DNA of 17,665 nt. Source: DAOPXV01 sp035352535. Its GTDB lineage: Bacteria > Muiribacteriota > UBA9980. The stretch is from contig CAZJFS010000087.1 in the NCBI GenBank assembly GCA_964545075.1, forward strand, positions 1-17,665. The letters run 5' to 3'. The notes under the pieces are model-generated. The model worked only from the letters and a program-made list of their open reading frames with translations. It made no database searches and was not told the DNA's origin. This document shows, piece by piece, positions 5,261-12,151 of the stretch (its first letter is position 1; every line of letters starts with the position of its first letter). A program made the position numbers and the translations under genes.

Positions 5261-6112
5261 CTATTTAATGGGGATATATATATCGAATTCTGAATTTTCG
5301 CCGCCGTTGAACCTTTCGTCGTATAATTCGAAATCGCATGAGAGCTTATTGAGTTCGCAGCCGGATGCCGGAAGCCATGTGCCGTAAATATAATCGAGAG
5401 TTTCGTAAATGCGGTTCGTAGGGCCGTGATGCGTGAAAACGGCGTATTTTGAAGGCGCGACCTTGCGGCCGGCCATTCCCTTCGGGATGGCGTCGAGCGA
5501 TTTCACTTCGATGCCGCTTATATATGAAAAAGCGTCGCCGGGATTGTCGCACGAGCAAACGCCGTAGCAGACAGGGCAGTCGGAGTGGTTCTTGATCTCG
5601 GCCATGCGCGGCAGGAATTTATCCCAGAGTTTGGGGATGATCTTGTTTTCCTTGTTTTCCTTCACGGTGGTGACGCATTCAAGGCCCACCACCATAAATC
5701 CGTCTTTTTTCAAAAATTTTGGCTGCATTATAATTCCTCCCTTTAAATTTTTTATAGCGGCGCTGTTTTCAAGGTCGTCGAGGCTGATCTTGTTTTTCCG
5801 GCAACGCATGGGGGCGATGCCGAAAAACTTTTTGAACGCTCTTGAAAACGTTTCGTGTGAATTGAATCCGCTGGATAAAGCTATGTCGATGACTTTTTTA
5901 TCGGTGCGCATCAGTTCGCGCGCGGCTTTTATAAGCCTTCTCTTTCTGACGTATTCCATCACCGGTTCGCCGACCATGGCGTGAAATATCCTGTGGTAAT
6001 GAAACTTCGAGAAATTTGCGGAGGCGGCGATGGCGTCGAGATCGAGTTCCTCATCGAGCTTCGATTCGATATCGTCTATCGATAACTGGATCTGTTTTAC
6101 GTAATTTATCAT
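5261..6112 (-). CDS. AraC-family transcriptional regulator with C-terminal GyrI-like effector-binding domain
   Basis: 283 residues. The ATG at 6110-6112 is chosen because GGAG (6122-6125) lies nine bases upstream; a longer GTG start at 6127 would place the ribosome site inside the gene. Residues about 1-107 hold the double helix-turn-helix of AraC/XylS proteins: DLDAIAASANFSKFHYHRIF in the first and KVIDIALSSGFNSHETFSRA in the second, followed by FKKFFGIAPMRCR. Residues about 128-283 form a GyrI-like/SHV-type small-molecule domain of the Rob and BltR class (FMVVGLECV near its start, ending SEFDIYIPIK), which senses hydrophobic or cationic compounds in related regulators. An unusual cysteine cluster CPVCYGVCSC lies in that domain. 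It is transcribed divergently from the exported gene at 6477. Target genes are unknown; the TetR-controlled efflux operon about 5 kb away is not obviously linked. Confidence 0.92.
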   Translation of the reverse strand: MINYVKQIQLSIDDIESKLDEELDLDAIAASANFSKFHYHRIFHAMVGEPVMEYVRKRRLIKAARELMRTDKKVIDIALSSGFNSHETFSRAFKKFFGIAPMRCRKNKISLDDLENSAAIKNLKGGIIMQPKFLKKDGFMVVGLECVTTVKENKENKIIPKLWDKFLPRMAEIKNHSDCPVCYGVCSCDNPGDAFSYISGIEVKSLDAIPKGMAGRKVAPSKYAVFTHHGPTNRIYETLDYIYGTWLPASGCELNKLSCDFELYDERFNGGENSEFDIYIPIK

Positions 6113-6149
6113 TTGGATCAACTCCACGGCGTATCGCTTTACATTTTTG

Positions 6150-6155
6150 ATTATA
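6150..6155 (-). promoter_or_regulatory. Likely -10 box of the AraC-type gene
   Basis: TATAAT reads on the minus strand, placing initiation near 6143 and a leader of about 30 bases. The best -35 candidate, TTGTCA (minus strand of 6178-6183), is 22 bases away, so the -35 is weak or activator-dependent. Confidence 0.5.
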
Positions 6156-6209
6156 GCATGAATGAATTTAAAATTCTTGACAAATATTGCTTTTAAAAAT
6201 TTTTTTTAC

Positions 6210-6238
6210 TTGATTTAGGGCATCATATTTAGTATAAT
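6210..6238 (+). promoter_or_regulatory. Promoter of the exported GATase-like/TPR gene
   Basis: TTGATT (6210-6215), a 17-base spacer ending TTTAG, and TATAAT (6233-6238). The arrangement and hexamers are identical to those of the promoter at 8208-8236 of the paralogous exported gene. Predicted initiation is near 6245. Confidence 0.8.
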
Positions 6239-6244
6239 TATATG

Positions 6245-6476
6245 GAATTAAATAAATTGACAATATTCCACGTATCAAGTGCCGCCGGTTGGATGCCGGC
6301 TTTTGAGCTTTTTGGAAAGTTCCGTAAAATTTATGGCGGACGGATATCGGCGACGGTTCGCGGATGCGGCCGGAGCTTTCATGATATCGAGATCGGCCGG
6401 GATTGGACCGGATTTCAAGGGTTGTAAAGTATACAGTAACGAGTTCATTTCAAAAAAGGGTTAAGGAGATGTTAGT
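6245..6476 (+). other. Unusually long (about 230-base) mRNA leader with hairpins
   Basis: Between the predicted transcription start and the ATG at 6477 there is no convincing ORF. GCCGG (6284-6288) pairs with CCGGC (6296-6300) and is followed by TTTT and then TTTTT, a weak terminator-like element some 40 bases into the transcript. Further GC-rich self-complementary blocks (CGGCCG-type) occur around 6365-6410. I do not recognise a known riboswitch. By contrast, the paralogous gene at 8270 has a leader of under 30 bases. Confidence 0.4.
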
Positions 6477-8081
6477 ATGAAGATTTCCAGATTATGGGCT
6501 AAAGTATCCAGCAGTCTCGTATCGGCCGCATTGTTCTCAGCTATCGGCATTTTCGGTTCGTTATCTCCCGCTTATTGCGCGGACGTTGTTTTTGATGAAT
6601 GCCATGCTCAGACGGCAGGAAACGCGGATTGGACCGCTAACGGCGGTTTTTCAGATTTCGCGAACACATTTAAATCATTCGGCCTCAATGTCGTTTCAGC
6701 TAAAAAAGGCATCACGGCTGATATATTGAAAAACGCATCGGTTCTCGTTCTTTCCGAGCCTAATTCGGTTTTGACCAAAGATGAAAAAACGGCCATAGAC
6801 GAATTCGTAAAACGCGGCGGCGGACTTTTCGCGATAGCCGACCACAAAGGCGCGGACCGTAACAACGACGGCATCGACGCTCTCGGCGTTTTAAACCAGA
6901 TACTCCCTAAAATGGGTCTTCAATACGACACCAACAGCATAAATGAATTTCCGATACCGGTTACGCCTTCGGAAGATCCCGCGTTTTTAACCGGAGTAAA
7001 AGCTATCGGAACATGGGCCGGCACAACGGTTACGGCAGTGTCGCCGGAATCCAAAAGCCTGATCCCCTCCAAAAAACAGGCGGGAAAATTTTTAATGGGC
7101 TATTCCGCTCCCGCCGGCTATAAAGGCCGCGTAGTGGCTTTCGGCGACAGTTCGATATTCGACGACGGCACGGGCGCTCCCGGCAAAAAACTCTATGACG
7201 GTTACAACCGAAAAGAATGCACGCATATTCAGCTCACGAAAAACTGCATCGCTTATCTTTTAAATAAACAGGCGATAAACGAATCGGTTGAAAACAAGGC
7301 CGTTGAAAATAACGCAACGGTATCCGGCGGCGATATCGCTAAAAACCTCGACGGAAACGTAACGAAGCATTGGGACCCGTCCCATCCCGGCCATGTTCAT
7401 CAGAATCCGAACGGCACGACCTACAACCAGCCTGGCGACAACTATCCCGGTTCAGCCGGAACTTATCCCGGCCAGACGCAGACATACCCTCAGCATACAA
7501 ATTATCCTCAACAGCAGCCTAACTATCCTCAATACCCGCAGACGCCCACGTATCCTCAGACCCCTTCATATCCGCCGGCTCCCCAGTATTCCGATACGGA
7601 CGTATCTATTTACGAGGCGGGCTTCAGCTATTACAATCAGGGCAATTATGCTCTGGCCGCCGAATATTTCAAGAGAGTCGTAAACGGCTATTCATCGTCG
7701 CGCTACTATGAAGGCTCGATGTATTATATCGCGCTCTGCTATAAAAACATGCGTAACTATAACGAATCGGCCAGATGGTTCCAGCAGATGATCAACAAAC
7801 TGAGAACTTCCAGAACCCGTCCGGATTGGTTCCTCGAAATTTCGCTGGTATATGACGCGGCTTCAAATTACATGGAAGCGGCCAGATGGTACCAGAATTT
7901 CGTCAGAGAATATCCTGCTCACCAGCGCGCCGCCGAATGTCTGTACGCTTCCGGCCAGGAATATGAAAAAGCCGGATACAGAATGGACGCTTCGAACGCT
8001 TATCGCAGAGTGACCGCCGAATATGCTTATTCGCCGTACGCTTCGATGGCTTATCAGAGGCTTCAGACGATAGGTTATTAA
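6477..8081 (+). CDS. Exported protein: class I glutamine-amidotransferase-like domain, degenerate KHWDP module, TPR repeats
   Basis: 534 residues; ATG preceded by AAGGAG at nine bases. A signal peptide covers residues about 1-35 (ending SPAYCA). Residues 36-268 look like a DUF4350/class I GATase-like flavodoxin fold: FDECHAQTAGNADW at the start, then VLVLSEPN, FVKRGGGLFAIADHKGAD and GRVVAFGDSSIFDD. This fold occurs in exported proteins; I see no full amidotransferase triad and do not infer catalysis. At residue 297 KHWDPSHPGHVHQ and TYNQPGDN match the zinc-ribbon module of the proteins at 2446 and 8270, but all four cysteines are gone. A Pro/Tyr/Gln tether (about 330-370) leads to about 160 residues of TPR/YbgF-like repeats (YYNQGNYALAAEYFKRVV and similar) closely resembling the C-terminus of the 8270 protein. 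It has its own promoter and terminator. Probably a periplasmic or surface scaffold. Confidence 0.82.
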   Translation: MKISRLWAKVSSSLVSAALFSAIGIFGSLSPAYCADVVFDECHAQTAGNADWTANGGFSDFANTFKSFGLNVVSAKKGITADILKNASVLVLSEPNSVLTKDEKTAIDEFVKRGGGLFAIADHKGADRNNDGIDALGVLNQILPKMGLQYDTNSINEFPIPVTPSEDPAFLTGVKAIGTWAGTTVTAVSPESKSLIPSKKQAGKFLMGYSAPAGYKGRVVAFGDSSIFDDGTGAPGKKLYDGYNRKECTHIQLTKNCIAYLLNKQAINESVENKAVENNATVSGGDIAKNLDGNVTKHWDPSHPGHVHQNPNGTTYNQPGDNYPGSAGTYPGQTQTYPQHTNYPQQQPNYPQYPQTPTYPQTPSYPPAPQYSDTDVSIYEAGFSYYNQGNYALAAEYFKRVVNGYSSSRYYEGSMYYIALCYKNMRNYNESARWFQQMINKLRTSRTRPDWFLEISLVYDAASNYMEAARWYQNFVREYPAHQRAAECLYASGQEYEKAGYRMDASNAYRRVTAEYAYSPYASMAYQRLQTIGY

Positions 8082-8103
8082 TACCGTAAAATAAAATATC
8101 CAT

Positions 8104-8148
8104 AAAAAAGGCCGTTTCAAAAGTTATGTTTTGAGACGGCCTTTTTTT
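8104..8148 (+). terminator. Strong intrinsic terminator
   Basis: GGCCGTTTCAAAA (8110-8122) pairs with TTTTGAGACGGCC (8129-8141), thirteen pairs with one G-T, flanked by AAAAAA on the 5' side and TTTTTTT on the 3' side. It ends the 6477 transcript and could work in both directions. Confidence 0.93.
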
Positions 8149-8207
8149 AGGTGCGGCTGGCATTTACGAATAACAAATTTATTTTTTCGGGAACGTGACG
8201 GCATTAG

Positions 8208-8236
8208 TTGATTTTAATTTTAATTTTTAGTATAAT
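8208..8236 (+). promoter_or_regulatory. Promoter of the second zinc-ribbon gene
   Basis: TTGATT (8208-8213), 17 bases, TATAAT (8231-8236). Same hexamers, spacer length and TTTAG before the -10 box as at 6210-6238. The leader to the ATG at 8270 is about 27 bases. Confidence 0.82.
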
Positions 8237-8269
8237 TAATGTACCAGAAAAATTAAAGGAGTGATATTA

Positions 8270-9136
8270 ATGTCAAGAAAATGGAATGGAATTGTTTCGA
8301 TCGCTATCGTATTCATCGCTTTGATCGCTTTGACAAGTTTCGCGCAAGCCGCCGACCTCAAGATCGACCTGCCAGAAAACACTTCAAAACATTATGATCC
8401 GACTCATCCTGGCCATATGCATCAGTGCGCTAATTGCCAGAGGACATACAATCAGCCGGGCGATAACGGCCCATATTCAAGCGGAAGCTATCGCTGCCCT
8501 TATTGCGGTTTCCAGAACCAGGTTCCGCCTTCGCCCGCATACCCTCAGAATCCTACTTATCCGCAAACCCCTACTTACCCTCAGACTCCTACATATCCAC
8601 AGCAGCCCACGTATCCGCAGTATCCTCCGGCGCCCCAGTACGAAACTGACGTCACGTTATATAACGCGGCTTACGGCTATTTCACGAGCGGCAACTTCGG
8701 CCTCGCTATAAAATATTTCAAAAAACTCGCCGACAATTATCCCAATTCCACTTACCGCGAAGGCGCTATGTATTATATCGCCATGAGCCACAAAAACACT
8801 TACAATTATAGCGGCGCTATAAAAACCCTTCAGATAATGATAAATGACTATAAATATTCGGCTAACAGAATAAACTGGTTCTTCGCTACGGGCGAAGTAT
8901 GCGAAGCCGCCTTCAAATATCCTGACGCGGCAAAATGGTATCAGGGCGTAGTCCGCGAATATCCGGCTCACCAGAGAGCCGCCGAGGCACTCTACAGAGC
9001 CGGCCAGGCGTATGAAAAAGCCTACAAAAACCGCGAAGCAGCGGGAGCATACAGGCAACTGGCGGCTTCCTATCCTTATACCCCTTTCGCTCAGAGCGCA
9101 CGTGAAAGACTTGCGGCGCTTGGTTTTGGATACTAA
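8270..9136 (+). CDS. Exported zinc-ribbon / Pro-Tyr-Gln tether / TPR-repeat protein
   Basis: 288 residues. The ATG at 8270 has AAGGAG (8256-8261) eight bases upstream; the GTG at 8261 overlaps that ribosome site and is unlikely. A signal peptide ends at AQA-ADL (residue 27). Residues 40-83 carry the shared module: KHYDPTHPGHMHQ, CANC (C53, C56), then CPYC (C76, C79) after 19 residues, exactly the spacing seen in the 2446 protein, with H41, H46, H49 and H51 adjacent. A tether built of repeated PTYPQT-like units (about 88-125) precedes TPR/tol-pal-type repeats (YFTSGNFGLAIKYFKKLADN, WYQGVVREYPAHQRAAEALY) to the C-terminus. This last half is clearly paralogous to that of the 6477 protein. Function is unknown; a metal-stabilised exported scaffold is the best inference. 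It is monocistronic, between its own promoter and terminator. Confidence 0.87.
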   Translation: MSRKWNGIVSIAIVFIALIALTSFAQAADLKIDLPENTSKHYDPTHPGHMHQCANCQRTYNQPGDNGPYSSGSYRCPYCGFQNQVPPSPAYPQNPTYPQTPTYPQTPTYPQQPTYPQYPPAPQYETDVTLYNAAYGYFTSGNFGLAIKYFKKLADNYPNSTYREGAMYYIAMSHKNTYNYSGAIKTLQIMINDYKYSANRINWFFATGEVCEAAFKYPDAAKWYQGVVREYPAHQRAAEALYRAGQAYEKAYKNREAAGAYRQLAASYPYTPFAQSARERLAALGFGY

Positions 9137-9170
9137 GATATAACGATATCAGGCGTTAAACGAATCAAAA

Positions 9171-9206
9171 GGGGCGGCGGGCTTTTTGGGCTGCCGTCCC
9201 TTTTTT
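9171..9206 (+). terminator. Intrinsic terminator, with a second hairpin behind it
   Basis: GGGGCGGC (9171-9178) pairs with GCCGTCCC (9193-9200), followed by TTTTTT (9201-9206). A second stem, AGCCGG (9207-9212) with CCGGCT (9224-9229) then TTTAAATT, follows immediately and may back up termination. I see no clear promoter for the next gene in 9137-9253. Confidence 0.88.
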
Positions 9207-9253
9207 AGCCGGCGGCTTTGTTTCCGGCTTTAAATTACAGTGAAAGGTTATAA

Positions 9254-9898
9254 ATGACGGAAAAATATTATCCAATAAACATAAATATAACCGAGAAAAA
9301 ATGCGTCGTAGTCGGCTGCGGTTCCACGGGCGAACGGAAAATAATCTCGCTTCTGGAATGCGGCGCGCGCGTTCTGGCGGTATCCCGGAAATTCACGCCG
9401 GCCGTTGAAAAACTTATATTCGACAATAAGATCGAAGGCCATCAGCGCGAGTTTCGCCCGGAAGATCTCGACGGGGCGTTCCTTGTTTACTGCGCGACGG
9501 ACGACCGCGAGCTGAACGAACTTGTTTACAAGATCGCCGAGGACAACGGAAGCCTCGTCAATATCGTGGACGCGCCGGAAATCTGCAATTTCATAGTGCC
9601 GGCCGTCATCAGGCGCGGCCCGCTCTGCGTGGCGATATCCACTTCCGGCGCCGCGCCGTCGCTGGCGAAAAAGATCAAAAAGGACATCGAAAAGATGATC
9701 CCGAAAAACTATGAGGGATACATCGATTTTCTCGCCGAAAAACGCCTTGAAATAAAGGGGACGGTAGGCGAAATAGAAGTGCGCAAGGCCATATTCGAGG
9801 AAATGGTAGGATCGGCGATACTCGAACACATGCTCGCAGGCGAGCGTGAAAAGGCTGAAACGGCTTACAGGGAGATACTTAAAAAATTTTTTGCGTGA
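9254..9898 (+). CDS. Precorrin-2 dehydrogenase / sirohydrochlorin ferrochelatase family (SirC / Met8 / CysG N-terminal type)
   Basis: A 214-residue cytosolic enzyme of siroheme biosynthesis. It oxidises precorrin-2 to sirohydrochlorin with NAD+, and some members also insert iron. The length matches stand-alone SirC-type proteins, without the CysG methyltransferase half. Residues 16-30 hold the NAD-binding strand and loop (VVVGCGSTGERKI, close to the usual GGGxVAxRK). NIVDAPEICNFIVPA (103-117) contains the conserved aspartate D106, and RGPLCVAISTSGAAPSLA (121-138) is the family signature; a helical dimerisation/C-terminal domain follows. The ATG at 9254 has GAAAGG upstream. Its usual partners (uroporphyrinogen methyltransferase, hemA, sulfite or nitrite reductase) are not in this window. 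The Ig-like lipoprotein gene follows 54 bases later and may share its transcript. Whether the protein is bifunctional cannot be told from sequence alone. Confidence 0.92.
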   Translation: MTEKYYPININITEKKCVVVGCGSTGERKIISLLECGARVLAVSRKFTPAVEKLIFDNKIEGHQREFRPEDLDGAFLVYCATDDRELNELVYKIAEDNGSLVNIVDAPEICNFIVPAVIRRGPLCVAISTSGAAPSLAKKIKKDIEKMIPKNYEGYIDFLAEKRLEIKGTVGEIEVRKAIFEEMVGSAILEHMLAGEREKAETAYREILKKFFA

Positions 9899-9952
9899 AC
9901 CCTCGCGGATGCGGCGGAAGCGAAATCAAATATTGAAGGGTGAACGATTGAT

Positions 9953-11197
9953 ATGCGACGCGTTATTTATCCGGACGGCTTTTCGGGCCGCTTCAAATTT
10001 CTGATATGTCTTATTCCAGTTTTTATAGCGCTATTATCCTGCGGCGGTTGCGGCGGAGGGACCGGCGAATCCGACGACCCGAACGCCATGATAACGATAA
10101 CCGGCTCGATAGCGTCTTCGGCCCCCGGGCTTCTCGCCGCGCCGGATGAAACGTTACGCGCCATCGCCTCTAATGGCGATCAGGTGTTCCTGTTTCTCGA
10201 CGGGACGCCGGCCACATCCAGCACCGTAACCGACGGAAAATACACTTTTTACGGCGGCTACAAAGGTAAAAAGATAACGCTGCGGTTCGGCCTTACGAAA
10301 AACGATATTTACGCGGGCTATATAGATCCCGCCGCGACGGGCACGATAACGCTTCCGGCGTTCGACGAATACGCGGTGATAACGGCGAAGGTCATTGAAA
10401 CGCAGGTGACCGAGGGTCGCAAAAAATATGAAGACATAGTCCTTTCGAGCGATAACCGAGTGGACCTGGTTTCCATAATAAACAAGGTTAAGTCGGTTCT
10501 GGCGAGCAAATTTACGACGGAGCCCGATTTATACGGTTCCAGCGTCGCGCAGACGTATTCAAAGGTCATCAACAACGAGATAAGTTTTACCACGGCCTTT
10601 TCCGGGAAGAAATTCGACGTGTTCGACCCGCTCCCGCAGGTGTTTCTTATGTATCCGACTACCGCTTCGCTTGGACGGGGCGAGAGCGTTCAATTTACCG
10701 TCAGCATGACGAATTTCGTCGATAAAAGCGTTGTTTTCAAGATCGACGGCAACGTCGTCGATACGACGGGCGGCAGTTCCGGCTACATAGGCCCCGCGGG
10801 AACTTATACCGCGCCCGACATTATCGATAACCAGAAGATGGTTACGATAACGGCGCAGTCGGTTGAAAACGTCACTAAGACGGCTTCGGCCGTCGTTACG
10901 CTCACGCCCGTCACGGTTATTTTAAATAACGGGAACTCGGCGGTGACGCTCACCAGATTCGACCAGACTTACGTTATGCCTTCGAAGGTTTCGGGGCATA
11001 CTAACAAGCAGCTGCGCTGGTACGTGAACGACGTCGAATCCGGCAATCCCATGTCGGTCGGGTATGTTTCATCCAACGGCACTTATACCAAGCCTATGAC
11101 CAAGCCGTCGGTCCAGGTTTTCGTCAAGGCGGTTTCGGTCGCCGATCCGACGAAGTACGGCGTGTGCGAAATTTTATGGGCTTCCGATACTAACTAA
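9953..11197 (+). CDS. Lipoprotein with two bacterial Ig-like domains
   Basis: 414 residues; ATG at 9953 with GAAGGGTGA about ten bases upstream. The N-terminus has a long basic region, a hydrophobic stretch and a lipobox ending ALLSC (C30), followed by a Gly/Cys-rich spacer GGCGGGTGE, so the mature protein is expected to be lipid-anchored in an envelope membrane. Residues about 45-120 look like a beta-rich segment (ITITGSIASS, GKYTFYGGYKGKKITLRF), with a helical part around 140-200. Residues about 226-320 and 321-412 form two Ig-like domains. The first has the typical GYIGPAGTYTAP turn and VTITAQSVEN; the second has RWYVNDVESG and YVSSNGTYTKP. Ig-like folds of this type usually serve adhesion or spacing. 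No catalytic domain is seen. An intrinsic terminator follows at 11244. Role unknown. Confidence 0.82.
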   Translation: MRRVIYPDGFSGRFKFLICLIPVFIALLSCGGCGGGTGESDDPNAMITITGSIASSAPGLLAAPDETLRAIASNGDQVFLFLDGTPATSSTVTDGKYTFYGGYKGKKITLRFGLTKNDIYAGYIDPAATGTITLPAFDEYAVITAKVIETQVTEGRKKYEDIVLSSDNRVDLVSIINKVKSVLASKFTTEPDLYGSSVAQTYSKVINNEISFTTAFSGKKFDVFDPLPQVFLMYPTTASLGRGESVQFTVSMTNFVDKSVVFKIDGNVVDTTGGSSGYIGPAGTYTAPDIIDNQKMVTITAQSVENVTKTASAVVTLTPVTVILNNGNSAVTLTRFDQTYVMPSKVSGHTNKQLRWYVNDVESGNPMSVGYVSSNGTYTKPMTKPSVQVFVKAVSVADPTKYGVCEILWASDTN

Positions 11198-11243
11198 AAT
11201 ATTGGGATATAAAATCTTAAATACAATAATCTTTAATCTTTTC

Positions 11244-11269
11244 AGGGCTTTTTATAAAGCCCTTTTTTT
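11244..11269 (+). terminator. Intrinsic terminator after the lipoprotein gene
   Basis: AGGGCTTT (11244-11251) pairs with AAAGCCCT (11256-11263) around TTAT and is followed by seven T residues (11263-11269). Confidence 0.93.
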
Positions 11270-11319
11270 ATGTGCGCCGCCGGCATGGCCGCGGGTCCGC
11301 GAAGTTTTTCCGAATACGC

Positions 11320-11348
11320 TTGACATCTTTTAAAATATGTTATAAAAT
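11320..11348 (+). promoter_or_regulatory. Promoter of the tetR-efflux operon
   Basis: TTGACA (11320-11325), a 17-base spacer and TAAAAT (11343-11348); TATAAA at 11341 with a 15-base spacer is a weaker alternative. Initiation near 11355 would fall at the left edge of the operator palindrome. Confidence 0.75.
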
Positions 11349-11356
11349 AAAAGTAT

Positions 11357-11380
11357 GTAAGTAAGTAATTACTTACTTAC
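11357..11380. promoter_or_regulatory. Perfect 24-bp palindromic operator, probable TetR binding site
   Basis: GTAA repeated three times is followed directly by TTAC repeated three times, a perfect 24-bp inverted repeat with no central gap. It starts about nine bases after the -10 box, over the predicted start site, and sits about 110-130 bp before the TetR-family gene. The position predicts repression by blocking RNA polymerase. Binding by the adjacent TetR is inferred from location and symmetry. Confidence 0.75.
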
Positions 11381-11491
11381 TTTAAAAAAGTGCCGATATG
11401 AAATATTGAAGATTAAAACCGGCGGCGCGGATGAATTAAAAATAATACGGATGAATGCAAATGAAGGTGAATGCAAGCGAAGGTGAAGCGA

Positions 11492-12151
11492 ATGAAGGCA
11501 AAATCAAAAAAAGAAACCGTAAATGAAAATGTTAGCGAACCGAAGAAGAGCGGTTTTGAGGGCACTCACGAGCGCATACTTGAAAAGGCGCTGGAGACGT
11601 TCGCAAAAAGCGGCTTTAAGGGAGCGACGACCAGGGAACTCGCGGCGGCGGCCGGAGTGAGCGAAGTCACGCTTTATCGTCATTTCGAGTCGAAAGAGGC
11701 GATATTCAAGGAAATAGCGAAGCGGTACACGATACTTCCGGTGCTTGAGAACATACCGGCCGATATATTCTTGAAACCGTTGAACGAAAAGCTTAAGTAT
11801 ATAACTGAATGCTTTTTCAAGATATTTCGGGAAAGAAGCAGCGTGATGCGGGTAATGTTAGCGGAAGCGCTCATTAACAAGGAACAGGCAAAAATGATGT
11901 TTGAGAACATACCGATGAAAGTTATAGACGTCATATCGAAATTGCTCGAGCGCGAAATAGCGGCCGGAAAAGTAAAAAAGCTTGATTCAAAGATAATCGC
12001 GAGGCTTTTTCTGGGGCTGCTGTTTTCATATAACATGTTCAATGAAATGTTATACGGAAAGGAATACGAGCGCTTTGACGAGGGCGTGGTGGCTGAAACG
12101 CTCGTGGAAGTGTATTTGAAGGGAATAGAAACGGAGGCGAAGAAAAGATGA
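11492..12151 (+). CDS. TetR/AcrR-family transcriptional repressor of the efflux operon (CecR/YbiH-like position)
   Basis: About 219 residues. The ATG at 11492 is preferred because AAGGTGA (11480-11486) lies about five bases upstream; an in-frame ATG at 11471 has a similar element directly abutting it. After a Lys/Glu-rich leader, residues about 25-70 contain the TetR helix-turn-helix: ILEKALETFAKSGFKGATTR, ELAAAAGVSEVTLYRHFESK and EAIFKEI. The rest is a helical ligand-binding and dimerisation domain (RERSSVMRVMLAEALINKEQ, RLFLGLLFSYNMFNEMLYGK). The stop overlaps the next start (ATGA at 12148), implying translational coupling to the HlyD-type gene. The gene order matches E. coli cecR-ybhGFSR, where the TetR protein represses the exporter; repression through the palindrome at 11357 is expected. 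The inducing ligand cannot be read from sequence. Confidence 0.92.
   Translation: MKAKSKKETVNENVSEPKKSGFEGTHERILEKALETFAKSGFKGATTRELAAAAGVSEVTLYRHFESKEAIFKEIAKRYTILPVLENIPADIFLKPLNEKLKYITECFFKIFRERSSVMRVMLAEALINKEQAKMMFENIPMKVIDVISKLLEREIAAGKVKKLDSKIIARLFLGLLFSYNMFNEMLYGKEYERFDEGVVAETLVEVYLKGIETEAKKR

Noticed and set aside
6242..6464. Two overlapping 61-codon ORFs in the leader of the 6477 gene
   Set aside because: The first begins at about the transcription start with no ribosome site; neither shows a family match or good initiation context.
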